DNA of 64,000 bases from Brachynemurus nebulosus (taxonomy: Eukaryota; Arthropoda; Insecta; Neuroptera; Myrmeleontidae), in the NCBI GenBank assembly GCA_035578155.1, contig JAPWDM010000023.1, positions 5,696,154-5,760,153 on the forward strand, in the 5' to 3' direction. Within the stretch, counting starts at the first letter, position 1. Each line of letters begins with the position of its first letter. The notes below the pieces were generated by a model, which was given only the letters and a program-made list of their open reading frames with translations, was not told the origin of the DNA and made no database searches. Shown here piece by piece: positions 48,983 through 60,934 of the stretch. The translations under genes and the position numbers were made by a program.

Positions 48983-50745
48983 GTATGAACACACAACTCT
49001 CGAACGGAGCATTTAATTTTTATGAAATTTGGTGAAAAGTTTCGAAATTCAAAACTCTTGGACGAGTTCGTGTTCGTGTTCGTGTTCGGACGAGTGTAAA
49101 AAAAATTTGAAAAAATGAGTTTTTCAAATTTTTTTACACTAATTGAAAGGACGAGGCAAATTACGTAAAAAGTGTTTTTAAACTATTCCTCTAGGTTAAT
49201 TACTTTTCGAGAAAAACTAAGAAATATGTCGTTCTTCATTTCACTTGCACTCACACTCTTTTATTTTCTTGCTCATGTTTTGCCAAGATATATTCGAAAA
49301 AAACGGCTTTATAAGTGACGTGTCATGATTTTTTTTTTAATCCAATTTAACGATTCGGCTATATTTTATTTCTGTCAGTTTTAAAGTTTTTATAATCTAT
49401 CTGTTCCATTTTTTTTTATTTTAGAATAATACTAGACTATTTCCTAGAATATTTGTCTTATGTAATATGGTTAGAATTTAGAATACGTTTATACCTTACT
49501 AAAATTATTAAGAGTTTGCTACAAATGAATAAAAATTACGTTAAACCACACTAAAATAATAAAATTTTTACGTAAATTTCTGCCAGATTGATAATACAGT
49601 TATGATTCGAACGTATAAACATAGCATTCTTATCTTAAATAATTTTGCATATTCATTTTCTTTTTTGTTAAAAAAAAAAATTATTTTGACATATTCTGTC
49701 ATTTTGTTGTGGAAATATTACAAAATTTTAACGCGAATCATTTAAAAAGAGTTAAATTACATTAAGTTACAGTTTTTCGAAAAAATTTTAATAAAATTTT
49801 TACAGTTTACATAAGTACCTACTTACAACAATTGTATTCGAAAGGTAATTTAAGGGTAAATTATTTTATTTTTTTTCTCACTAATTTATTATTTTCTTTT
49901 AGAATTTTATTCTTTACGGCAGAAAATCTTCGTCGTCTAATTTGCTTCGAGCTAAAAGTATAGCCATATAAAAAATAGTATATACTCCACGGGATTAAAG
50001 TGTTTATTTTGATCCTTCCTGTGAATTGTTGCCCTCGGGCCTTACGGACCCTCTGGCAACAAACTTCACACTCGGCATTACTCGGGATCACACTTTAGCC
50101 CCTAACATTCTATTAGATGTTGATAATTATATACAAAAAATATTAATGTGTTTTGCTAGACTTACAGGTTTTATGGGTGGCTTTTTTTTTTAGTAGGATA
50201 CCTTTTTATAGGTATATGTGGTGAGTAGGGTTGCCACCGTTTTTTAAGAACATAAAGTAATTTTAAAATTTTGTGCAAAAAAACAAAGTACAATTAACTA
50301 AGAAAAAGTACACGTTCCCACTTTTTGGATTTTGTAGTACAAGAAAATCCTTATACATAAATTCGTATTTATCAGCTTACTCCCACTTGACCACTTTTAA
50401 CGAGTTAGAGTCAGATCTTACGCAATTTAATAAACAGTGTGGTTTTGATTCTTTTAAACTCATTTAAGATATTTATTGTTAGTGATATTTAAATTATTTT
50501 CTTAACTAATAAATTAAATTCTGTAGACTGATGATTTTGTATATAAAAAAAAATAATTCTAAGTGACGTCTGTATTAGGCAAAAGTCTGAAATACGGACG
50601 TAGAATCTCACTGTTATTAATTTTTATGTCTTGTAATCTTGAAAAATTATTTTTTGAACTAAAATATATATTACATATTATAACATAACATTTATAAGTT
50701 AATAGGAGGAAATTCGCTATGTTATGCAGATGATGCGACAGGGGT
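48771..50745. repeat. Possible second copy of the AGCGAATTTCC repeat family
   Basis: The left edge TAGCGAATTTCC (48771) and right edge GGAAATTCGCTATGTTATG (near 50707) match the edges at 11823 and 12517. Sequence after the (TA)n run (48901-48980), beginning acacaactctcgaac, matches 12320. Whether both edges belong to one 2-kb element is uncertain. A 76-codon minus frame inside (49861-50091) is unrecognised. Confidence 0.35.
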
Positions 50746-50978
50746 ATTTTTTTTAATAGGGTATTTCCCTTTACAATGTTTATTTTTCATTTTTAAAAAG
50801 AATATTGAAAATTGTTGCACTTTATCATGTACCGATTTTTAAATTTGGTTCGATTAACATGTAAATTGATCATATCTTATCCTATGTATTTTTTGTTGTA
50901 TATTTACTTAAAATATTATAATTTCTTAACATTTCTTCATTATTATTAAACATAATATGTTTCGTTTCCTCTCATTTT

Positions 50979-51611
50979 AACTGTTCTTTTGAAATTATAA
51001 TATATAAAGATAACATAACCATATTCACATGTTTATGGATTATTAAAACAAAAGACTGTTATGCTATTATAAATGATGAGCTAGTCCATAACAAATATAG
51101 TGTTTGGAAATTTCTTTTAGTCATTTTGGAAGATATAAAAAGTAGATACCCGGATTTGAAAAATGTTTTAATCTTTTCCGATAATTGTGCGGTCCAGTAT
51201 AACGGTAAATTCAGCATGTCAAACCTATGGTTTATTCAAAATTCATTTAAAATAACTTTAGAATGGAACTTTTTTGCAGCCAATCATGGGAAAGGGGCTG
51301 TAGATAGAGTAGCGGGTACTGTAAAAAGATTGGTGTGGTTAACTGTAAAATCAAGAAATTATATCATTAATACAGCCGAAGATTTTTAGTCGAATTTTTC
51401 CTTGAAAAAATTAGACTTATACAGTCTATACGACAAGAACGGCGAGAGGCGAGAGTAGGGGCGCTATCCGTCTTCGGACCCGTAGAACACGAATATGTAG
51501 CAAAAAAAATGTCATATATATATTCCCGCTACCTTTTAATATGTGTAGGGCCCCCCTATGGCAGTTAAGAGCTCAAATTTGGTAAATGGGGCTCATTCCG
51601 ATGCACAACAA

Positions 51612-51710
<99 letters not shown>

Positions 51711-53549
51711 CCCACTACCTTTTAATATGTGTAGGGCCCCCTATGGAAGTTATGGTAAATGGGGCTCATTCCGAAGCACAACAATACTATCAAAGTGGGG
51801 TCAAATTTTGGGCAAATTTTGGATCCGACCCAACTTCTAATGGGGTGGTGGGGGGCGGAAAAGCAACAAAACTTTTCCAAACCGGTTGGAAATAATGTTT
51901 CGGTCAATTATCTACAACATATCCAAAAGTCAGCTTCCTAGGATGATTTGGTGGGAGTACAGGGGGGAAAAACAATTTTCGCTGGATCTAACACGCCCCC
52001 AGCCCCCCAGAATTAACGTAGAGGGTTGAAATTTGGTGTGTTGATAAAGTTCGTACCTAGGTTGTGCTTTTTGGAGGTTTTAATATTTTACCCCCACCCC
52101 CCTCATTTTTAAGCTACAATTTCATGCATTTTCGACGTTTTCGAAGTTTGTACCACCCAAATAAACCTAGAGGGCTTAAATTTTGTATTCGGATTGAGTT
52201 AGTATCAAGGGGGTGCCTTTTGGGGGTCTCGACTTTTAACCCCTACCCCCACCATTTTTATACCCAAAAAAACATGATTTTTCTTGTTTTTTAACAGTTT
52301 CGTTCGGGTCAAAATCTCCCCAAATAAACCTAGAGGGTTGAAATTTTGTGTACAGGTTAAGCTAATAGCCAGACACTGTTTTTTGGGGGTTTCAACATTT
52401 AACCCTTACCCCCACGATTTTTACGCCAATATTTCCATAATTTTTTTGCTTGTTTTCTAACACGTCTAGAGACTCTCTAAGGAAACCTAGAGGGCTGAAA
52501 TTTTGTAGGTGTATTCAGTTAGTATCCAGCTGGTACCTTTTAGAGAGTCCACATTACTTTTCCCTCCACTTCTCCCATTTTTACATCGGAATTGAATGCT
52601 CTTGTTAAATGTGTTTTAAATGCATTATTTTTATTCTAAATACAAGTAGGCGAATATTAATTTTAAAAAATTTAAAAAAAAATATAATTTTTTAACAAAT
52701 GAAATACATACATATTAAGTAATTTAAAAATGTTATTAAAGTCACTGTTTATTTATAAATTAGGAATTTTGGATTTTTATTATTTATAAAATAGAAATTT
52801 TGGATTTTTTTGGAAAGAAAAAATATCTTCATAATGGCCTTCCAGTTTACTATTTAAGTTCCTTTTTTTAATATTTAAAAATAAAGCACAAAGGCAATTG
52901 GCGGATGAGCATGGGTAGGAATGCCCTCGTACGAATTGTGTTGGCTTTTTCCCTGTTAACTGCTATCGGCACAAAATTGAAATTTACTGAGATTCAGCCC
53001 TAAAAAAATTAAACCTTTTTTTAAAGCCCCGATCAACCGGACACTCACAATTAGTTTTGAAACCACCAAAATGACAAATCGCTTGTGGACTTTCAATTAC
53101 ATTTCGCTTGTAGACATTTAATACCGAAGATGAAAGGAAAAATTCGACCTCCGTGATGGGGCTCCACTGCTCACGGCGTTTTTTTTTTTAAATTATCCGC
53201 GATGTGACCACAGGAATAATAATCAAATATGTCACAAAACAAGAAATATGTATATTCATGTGTGTCAATGCTTGATTTACGGTGGTCCAAGCTAAAGCCG
53301 ATACCAGGAATTAAAGGGTTTCACCATTTTAAACCAGTTGACAGAAATACGTTATTAGTTGCAAAGACTTATCGGTCTGAATATAAAGTTATAGGAATTT
53401 TTTCAGTAGTGGCTGAAGAATGGAGTTCGGATGATGAAATTCCATTAATAGAAATTAAGGAAATTATTGAAATAGAAAAACTTGTTACCAAGCATTTAGA
53501 GCCGTGTAAAAAACTAAGATATAAAGATGTATATTCTGATTCAGAATAA
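50979..53549 (+). pseudogene. Element B transposase remnant interrupted by Helentron-like H6
   Basis: The first block (about 50979-51386) aligns with element A through NITIFTCLW, SVWKFLLVILEDIKSRYPDL, then FSDNCAVQY and NHGKGAVDRVAGTVKR, ending at TAEDF where H6 starts. The second block resumes at about 53192 with GIIIKYVTKQEI, shifts frame near 53235-53250, then continues through LKPIPGIKGFHHFKP to RYKDVYSDSE and a stop at 53549. Element A has RYEEIYSSSESDE there. The Asp in FSD and the Asp after HGKGA are kept; the Glu in FFES of A is Ala here, which makes that Glu an unlikely catalytic residue. The N-terminal half, including any HADF block, is absent. Confidence 0.8.
51387..53178 (+). mobile_element. 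Helentron-like repeat H6, inserted in the element B gene
   Basis: The 5' end TAGTCGAATTTTTCCTTG follows a T run in the codons for TAEDF; the 3' end CTGCTCACGGCG sits before another T run. No target duplication beyond T is visible, as expected for Helentrons, which insert between T residues. The segment before and after the (TA)n run (51609-51708) repeats about 100 bp (tgtgtagggccccc twice). Confidence 0.8.
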
Positions 53550-53606
53550 GGCTTATCTGTAGATTGTTGTAAATATGTGCCGAGAGATGGACACAGTTGG
53601 CAAGAT

Positions 53607-53973
53607 GTAACGACCGTTACAACGTTATTGGCACTTAAGTTCTAAAATAATAATATTATATTATTTTATATTTTTTGTAATGTTTATTAAAGTAACAATG
53701 TAAAAAAGTCGATATTTTAAAATAAATTTAGCTATATTCGCAGAAATGTTGATCTTAATGTCACCATGTGACTTATGACGTCCGTTTTTTGTAACGACCG
53801 TTACGCCTGTTTTAAGTTTATTATTTCAATTCAGTTTAAATATGTTTTAATTTCTTGATATGTCATGAGTTAATGATTATAAGCACCACCTTTTCCAAAA
53901 TTCAAAAATCATCTTTTTTAAAATTTAAGAGTAAAATCTTTAGGTTATATTCGTACGAACGTAACGACCGTTA
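53607..53973. repeat. Element B subterminal motif, three copies
   Basis: GTAACGACCGTTAC is nearly palindromic (GTAACG...CGTTAC) and exact at all three sites, spaced 184 and 169 bp. Two copies extend to CGTTACG. A related partial word TGACGTCCGT is at 53775. Confidence 0.9.
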
Positions 53974-54125
53974 CGCTTGAATGGCCCATTTATACTAAAG
54001 GATGAATTAGCTTATAGCAGGGAACAGAGACGTAAGTAGAACAAGCCTTCATATGGAATTTGTCTGCCTAAAAAATATAGTGTAAAAAACGACAGCTAGA
54101 TGGCAAAACACTATGAATTTATGTC

Positions 54126-54375
54126 GAGTCTCTATACTAAAATATAATCCGGACATGTCAGCCATTTTTCATCAAAGAATGTCAAAATAATTATCACATG
54201 TTTGAGTAAATTGAGTCTTAATAAGTTATAAGTTAAAAAGTTTTAAATTTAAATATTCTTTCTAAGTTAAATTGCATGGTATTTTTAAAAATATCTAATT
54301 TATTTCCAGTTTATTTTTGACGAAACTTTGATGGAAAATGGCAGACTATCAAAAATCATGTCCTGACTAGCAAAA
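54126..54375. mobile_element. Diverged copy of the GAGTCCC MITE family
   Basis: It shares with 60097-60403 the order gagtctctata, ggacatgtca, attatcacatgtttg, tattctttctaagttaaa and (inverted) catgtcctgactag. The right tip is missing. Confidence 0.55.
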
Positions 54376-54476
54376 TGCTTGCAGTGCCACATAGTAGTTG
54401 CCTCTGTGAACTGCGTCTCGCCTCAGTCTAAAATTGTCTAAAAAATTAACACAGGTTGCGTTTTCAACTTACGTCT
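54352..54476. repeat. Inverted repeat partner of 57748-57872
   Basis: The words GCCACATAGTAGTTGCCTCT and ACAGGTTGCGTTTTC appear here and, inverted, at 57748-57872, about 3.3 kb away, with the intervening order preserved. Confidence 0.7.
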
Positions 54477-55262
54477 ATATTCACTGCTTATAGTAATATT
54501 ACATTAATTTGTTTGATCAAAAGGTAAGAATATGAATCAAATAGATAATTCTTTTTATTAAATTAATTTTTATATTCATGGTTAAATTTCATAAGGTATT
54601 TATATTATTTTAATTTTTTCACAAAAGATTTGGTTAATGGGAAATATAAAAATTATACCTGGTAAAAAATTATTGCCAATGCAAATGTAAATGAAACTGG
54701 AAACTAATTGTCGATTTTCGAGGTTTTCGAAGGCCAAGGTGGTAAATACTTTAAGAGTGATAAATATTTCTACCTTCAACCAATCACGAGAAAAGAAATT
54801 TTTTTAATTTAATGACGTCACCAAGTTTAAAAAATAATAGACAGTAGGGAGTAAATTATCATTTTAATATTTTTGAGAAATTCTCATTTGAGAACTGGGT
54901 CTGTTGACTGTTCCTGCTATGAGTGTATTTTTCTGTACTTACAATTAATCGTACCTGTGATATGAAAAAGTTATCTGTGTTACAGAATTCTGATCAATTA
55001 CACAGGCCTGCAAAATTAAGGTCATAAAAAACTTTTTTAATGTTAATAGGTGATCTTTATATTTTTTCGGGTGCTAAATCCAAATTTGAATTTCATTATT
55101 TTGTATCACCCACAGTTTTGTCACATTTTGGCTATGTCAGATTTAATGAAATATGCTAATATTCTATAGGAGCGGAAAAAAGTTACTTGTACAAGACAAA
55201 CAGAACTTTATTTTAACACATAAAATATATTTTTATTCCTAATACTAAGTTTTATGAAGGTT

Positions 55263-55777
55263 TTAAGAGTCCATGGGCTTATATTTTCTTTCTCTCTTTT
55301 CTTTGAAACTTCGGATGTGGCTTTTTCTTCCGTGTGCCGCTTGCTGACTTTCTCGGTGAAAGGACCAACAGTAATCTCCCATCATCTTGGTGTTCCAACG
55401 TCCCTGATAGCGTTTTTCAATTATCTTGATATCCTGGTGGAAACGTTCTCCTTGTTCCTCACTGACAGCTCCTAAATTGTTCAGTAAGTAGTCTAGCTGG
55501 CCGTTCAAAAAATGAACCTTTAAGCTCGTTAAACTTCCCAAATTCTTGAAGCGATTAAGCATATTAGATACAATGGTTATATTATAGTATGGGTCTTTTT
55601 TGTTACCCAAAAACTTGTTAACAACTTCCTTGAAAGCAATCCAAGCCTCTTTCTATTTCACTGTTATGTGTAATTCAAACTCAGAGTCAAACATCATTTT
55701 TCTTATATCAGGGCCAATGAAGACGCCCTCTTGTAACTTTACTTCTGATAAATGCGGGAACTTTGAGCAAAGATATT
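55263..55777 (-). pseudogene. Unnamed transposon-associated protein, C-terminal part, broken
   Basis: Reading on the minus strand from about 55777: a segment with FPHLSEVKLQEGVFIGPDIR, one TAG at 55653-55655, then WIAFKEVVNKFLGNKKDPYY. After it come LTSLKVHFLNGQLDYLLNN, LGAVSEEQGERFHQDI, EKRYQGRWN and MGDYCWSFHRES, up to a stop near 55263. The pattern LGAVS(D/E)E.GERFHQDI with KRYQGKWN is, from memory, common in arthropod genomes in uncharacterised, multi-copy proteins, so probably mobile-element derived. I cannot name the family. The upstream part of the gene is not visible, and the in-frame stop marks it as a relic. Confidence 0.7.
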
Positions 55778-56446
55778 GGAATTATAAGATATTATATTCA
55801 TTATAAGATACTGGATCGCTGGCTTTCGCATATTTAGTATTATATTGATTGCATTAATTTTCTGAACTATTTTTTTGAATATAAAGGTTTATGATGTAAA
55901 ATGTAGGGAAATGGTGGGTGATACAGCAATTTTATTGTTATTTTCAGATTCAGCACACTAAAATCCATAAAAATATGGTTAAAGTATTAAAAAAGTTTTT
56001 TAGTCGTTGGCCTATGTTATTATTTAAAATGATATTTTATTACTTTAAATGAAATTGGTGTTAAATAACTTAATTAAGTATTATAATATATTAATTATTT
56101 TGTGTTATGTTTTAGTGTGCAGTATCTATGCATATTCAATTAATGCAACCTTGAAAACTTGACTTTTTAAATTGTATACGTAACATAAATATACCTACCA
56201 GCTTAAATATATTTGCAATCTAAAACAACCATTTCTAAAATGTTGGATTATTATTCATATTAATATGAAATTTTCAGGAAGTATTTTCAATATTATATAG
56301 GTGCTTAAACAAAATGAGAAATAAGAGAAATAATTTTTACAATTGCGTATTTCCCCTTAATAAGATAATAAAGACTTTATCAACAATAATTGTTAATAAA
56401 TTCACAATTTAGAATGCAATCTACACATCTGTTTATGGCTTGTTTT
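55778..56446. other. No gene recognised
   Basis: AT-rich sequence with no supported gene or repeat. Confidence 0.5.
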
Positions 56447-56873
56447 TAGTCGAATTTTTCAACTGAAAAAATTAGATTTATACAGCCTATATGATAAGAA
56501 CGGGAAGAGGCGAGAGTAGGGGCGCTATCCGTTTTCGGACCCGTAGAACACCATTCTGAAGAAACAAAAATGTCTGATATTTTATTAGCAATTGGCGGAT
56601 ACGCATGGGTAGGAATGCCCTCGTACGAACTGTGTTGGTTTTTTTCCTGCTAACTGCTATCGGCACAAAATTGAAATTTACTGAGATTCAGCCCTTAAAA
56701 ACTTAAAATCCTTTTTTTAAGCCCCGATCAGCCGCACACTCATCATCAGTTTTGAAACCACCAAAATGACAAATCGCTTGTAGACTTTCAATCACATTTC
56801 GCTTGTAGACATTCAATACTGAAGATGAAGGAAAAAATTCGACTTCCGTGATGGGGCCCCATTGCTTACAGTG
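56447..56873 (+). mobile_element. Helentron-like repeat H7, short internal-deletion copy
   Basis: It has the 5' end TAGTCGAATTTTTCAACTG, the conserved ACAGCCTATATGATAAG block and the full 3' tail with GAAAAAATTCGACTTCCG and a decayed hairpin. The long body and (TA)n are gone. At 427 bp it shows the minimal unit of the family. Confidence 0.75.
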
Positions 56874-58120
56874 TTTTTTTAAATTTAATTTGTAAGTAAA
56901 AGTAACCACATTAGTCGTTGGAGAAAACTGTAATTACGTTAAAATAAACTAAAAATACATTTCATTTAGACTCAGAAGATCTACTCTTATTAAGGTGATG
57001 GGCGCATTGGAGTATTCTAAAGGAAGATTCATCTATTACAGCCGCTGTCATGGTGAGAATTGGGCTCAAGACCGTGACAGAAATTTGTTTTGAGGTTCCT
57101 AGAATCCACGAGCACTAGTGATTAATATTGGTGTATATTGTGTTTAAAAAACTTTTTCAAATAATGTAAAAGGCCCTATACCGGAACGCGATCATATGTC
57201 TGAACAGTTTTGACATTTATATATCAATGAAGTTATTTCTGAATTTCTGATAGAAGCCTCTGATAACAAAAATTATTATTAATAGAATAATTATTTTTCA
57301 ATTTAAATTTACCTCGTCCAGTTAAGAGATTGTAACAGCTAAATCGTCTTTTTATATTGTTTAAATATTGTTTACAGAAGTGTTTTAACATACGTTCGAA
57401 ATTTTAACCTTTGTATTTCATTTTTAGAATTACCTATTAGATATGTATTTTATAAACATTTTCAATTTATTTTTGGGGCTAAAACACTTACCTAACCGTT
57501 TTTATAATTTTACTTTACTATTCTTTTTATTTCACAACGTATAATCAATTGATAAATAATTAATATTGATTTAAAACTTCAAAATTGTTATTATGAAATG
57601 AAAATAGAAGCCATATTATATGTAAAGCGACTTTTAAGTGAACTTACGCTATGGTGTATGGTTCAGTTAGAAAGCTACACGATGTTTTTTTAAAAGATTA
57701 CTAGATGGCGAAAGCCCTTATTTCTTATTTCATTTTACTTATGTAGAGTAAGTAGAAAACGCAACCTGTATTAATTTTTTAGACAATTTCAGACTAATGC
57801 AAGACGTAGTTCACAGAGGCAACTACTATGTGGCATTGCAAGCATTTTACCAGTCAGAACATGATTTTTTGATTTAATTATATAATTAGAGAGAAAAAAA
57901 TTAAAAACATCAAAAAAGAAAAAAAATTTCGCGGCTCTAACGTCACTTAATAAAATACTTGATTAAAAATCTATGTACATTATGCATTTATCCTTTACTC
58001 AAACCACTATACATACTTATCTAGATACAATAAAAGAAACTATTATATATACTTATCTAGATACATCAAGAGAAGTCGCTATTTTAAATAATTATTATAC
58101 ATAATCAATGCTCTTTACTT

Positions 58121-58209
<89 letters not shown>

Positions 58210-59611
58210 GTCAAGAGATGGCACTATGTATGCCATGTATGTAAACATTTTAAGAATTACATTCGTGTTCGGTGTTGGGGGGTCCGTCACATTAATAAAT
58301 AAAAATTTTTGGGTTATATTTTTTTAAAAGCATATTCATTGGATTGAAAAAACTTTCTGTAATGCTTATTAAAAAAAAAAATGGGTGTTTAATTTATTTA
58401 TCAATTATTAAAAACCACTTTAATTACACACCTAAAAATAGTGTTCCGATATAGGGGCTTTTACATTATCTACTCCATTATACCCACAGAGTATGTATTA
58501 AGGCATTCGATTTTTGTGTTTCACTTTTTGAAAGTATTTATACGTTTATAGACTTTTGAAAATATGTCCTTCAAAGGAAATTTAAAAATTTACTTAGTTA
58601 TAGCCATTTTAATACAGCAAATTCAGGTATCAGGTATTCTACTTCAAAATTTTAAATGCATTTTTACCGAATGATATCTCGAGTTTTATTTATCCAATCG
58701 ACTTCAAATTTGCCACGTAACTAAAGTACATGTTGCTTTAGGGTAGGAGCTACGGATATTGCAAAATTTAATTTCTGTGATTTTACAAGTATAAAAAACT
58801 TTGAAAAAAACGTTGGAATTTTTTTTTTTTTAAACATCCTTATTGTTCTTACAAATCTTACCATAGTAACAATTTTTTTAAGCCAGAATCTTCTTCTTCT
58901 ATTCAAATAAACACAAACTCCGAAATCATGTCAAACAGCACATTACTTTTTTATGACCATATTTAAATTGCTATAATTTATTAAATTTTGATTTCTTTTT
59001 GTATGAAATTTTTCGCGCATGTTCTTGAAATTTTTCAAAAAATAAATGGTAATAAATAGCCTTTTTTTATTAAACTCTAAAAAAGTCGAAATTATGGTTC
59101 TCTAGACTAGAATACCCCTTAAATGTTATGTATGTTAATATATCTGCAGTGTCATTTACAAGTTGTATGCAAAACCAATAAAAACAAATCGTTTAATTCA
59201 GAGAAATTATCTTAAAAGAAAATTGTATTTATTGTATGTGTATAATTGTAGATTTTAGTTAAATAATTAATGTTTTTATAATTAGCTATTAATACTTGTC
59301 ATAAAGAAAAATAGAATAAAGTAGAACTTCGTGTTATTTTTATTCAGTATAGTATTTCTCTCCTATATCCAAGTAGTGCCTAATAAAATGCCCACAAAAA
59401 TACAAATTCCACTAAATTACATGAATTGTGCAGAAATGGTAAATGAATAGCATAATGCCTTCAAATTTGCTAAATTTTATGCAGTCTAGGAGCTAACGGA
59501 TAGTCGTAGAATTATTGAAAGAAAAATAAATTTGAAATTTTGTGTTTCTGGGCTGTAACTCTCTAAATTACCTAGAAACCGAAAAAATATTCACTAAATA
59601 TACATACATAA

Positions 59612-59682
<71 letters not shown>

Positions 59683-60096
59683 GTGTGAGTTTTCTCAGAG
59701 TTGCCATTTCAATTACAGCCAAACCGTTGATTTAATCGAAAAATTGTTCAAATAAGAGTTATAGATATCGACGGGGGCAACCAATTGCTATAATCAGGAG
59801 CTTTATAACTCTTATGGTTTTCGAGTTATGATACAAACTTACCTTTTTTTAAATGTAATAGTATACTTATTTGTTGATAAAAATTATTCAATAAAGCAAC
59901 AGAAACAAAAAATAAAAATTTTTATCTAAGGTTTTTTTTCAAATTTTACAACTTTCGCGCTTAAAAGTGATTTATTTAAATGAATTTTGGTGAGTTTAAG
60001 AGCGCCTAGTTCTAACAAGCCTCATAATTACGGAAAGTAGCTAAGCGGTAATTGTATTTATGCTACATAGATGGCTTTACCATATAGGTTTACCTA
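56874..60096. other. No gene; inverted repeat arm and (TA)n tracts
   Basis: 57748-57872 is the inverted partner of 54352-54476. (TA)n tracts are at 58123-58208 and 59617-59680. A 40-bp tandem duplication (acttatctagata) lies at about 58010-58080. Words like those of the 48771 repeat occur at 57050-57110 (gctgtcatggtgag, ttgaggttcctagaat). Confidence 0.5.
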
Positions 60097-60403
60097 GAGT
60101 CCCTATAATAAATAGAGTCGTGACATGTGGTCCATTTTCTTTCCAAAACAGAGTGGGAAGCTTCGAAATTAATTATCACATGTTTGTGTAAATATTTTTG
60201 AGTACATAATTATTGTTAATAGGTTATGAATTTATAAACAATTAAAAAAATTTAATTTAATTATTCTTTCTAGGTTAAACTAAATGGTTTTTGTTAAATA
60301 TTTTTTAACTTATTTTCAATTTATTTTACCCAACGTTAGACAAAAAATACCTTAACCAATCAGTGTTCACCACACATGTCATGACTACTTATTATAGGGA
60401 CTC
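60097..60403. mobile_element. TA-flanked MITE with GAGTCCCTATAATAA ends
   Basis: The inverted ends begin GAGTCCCTATAATAA and extend about 35 bp to the GACATGTG words. TA flanks both ends (60095-60096, 60404-60405), so a Tc1/mariner-type non-autonomous element is likely. No coding capacity. Confidence 0.75.
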
Positions 60404-60671
60404 TATTTTAGTATAAATGAAAATGACCAAATTAGAAATTTAGAATGTCAGCTATTTAGTTAGAAAATTTTATTAATTTTTATTCAATTTTTTGTATTCA
60501 TATGGATTTATAACTAAAATGTATCTTCTTGGAATGTAATTAAATGAAGTAAGTACTTCATATTATGTAATTATTAAAAATAAGTATAATTTTTAATTTT
60601 AAATGGAAATTAGTTTATAGGTTAAATAAAAATGACAGAAAAGTGCAATGCGGAAAAGAGAATAAAATTTG

Positions 60672-60930
60672 TTTAGGAATATAGAAATTTTGATTGCCTA
60701 TGGAATAGAAAATCTCCTTTATTTAAAAATATAGCCATGCGGGAAACGTACTATAAAAAAGTCGTAAAAGCAATGATCATATCAGGTGTACCAGAAGTCA
60801 AATCTAAAATGCGAAATTTACGTTCAACTTATTATCAGGAAAGAAGAAAAATTGAAAAATCTATGAAATCCGGCAATGGCACCGAGGGAAAATTGTAGAA
60901 CACGTCGACATACTGTGGTTTCGATGTTAA
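60672..60930 (+). pseudogene. MADF-domain protein remnant
   Basis: The reading frame gives EYRNFDCLWNRKSPLFKN, MRETYYKKVVKAM, SGVPEVKSKMRNLRSTYYQE and KIEKSMKSGNGTEGKL, the order of an MADF (Myb/SANT-like, DNA-binding) domain. A TAG sits just before EYR, and the expected LW.F close of the domain (DILWFR) lies one frame off after a shift near 60897. MADF proteins occur as host transcription factors and as transposon-encoded partners. It ends where element E begins. Confidence 0.65.
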
Positions 60931-60934
60931 ACAC

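Larger units (their letters stand above)
50979..53986 (+). mobile_element. Element B: relative of element A, 5' part lost, split by H6
   Basis: A coding remnant (separate entry) is followed by three perfect copies of GTAACGACCGTTAC at 53607-53620, 53791-53804 and 53960-53973. The right end reads (complement) GGGCCATTCAAGCG from 53986, comparable with GGGTCATTTTC of element A. I found no left end, so the 5' portion is deleted or eroded. The private repeat differs from that of A, yet has the same length and position between gene and terminus. Confidence 0.7.
53987..55262. other. Repeats only, no gene
   Basis: Contains a MITE relative (54126-54375) and one arm of a distant inverted repeat (54352-54476); the remainder is AT-rich with no supported gene. 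Confidence 0.5.

Noticed and set aside
49861..50091. 76-codon minus-strand frame with CEVCCQRV
   Set aside because: A few Cys residues but no recognised zinc-finger spacing and no homologue in the window; left unannotated.
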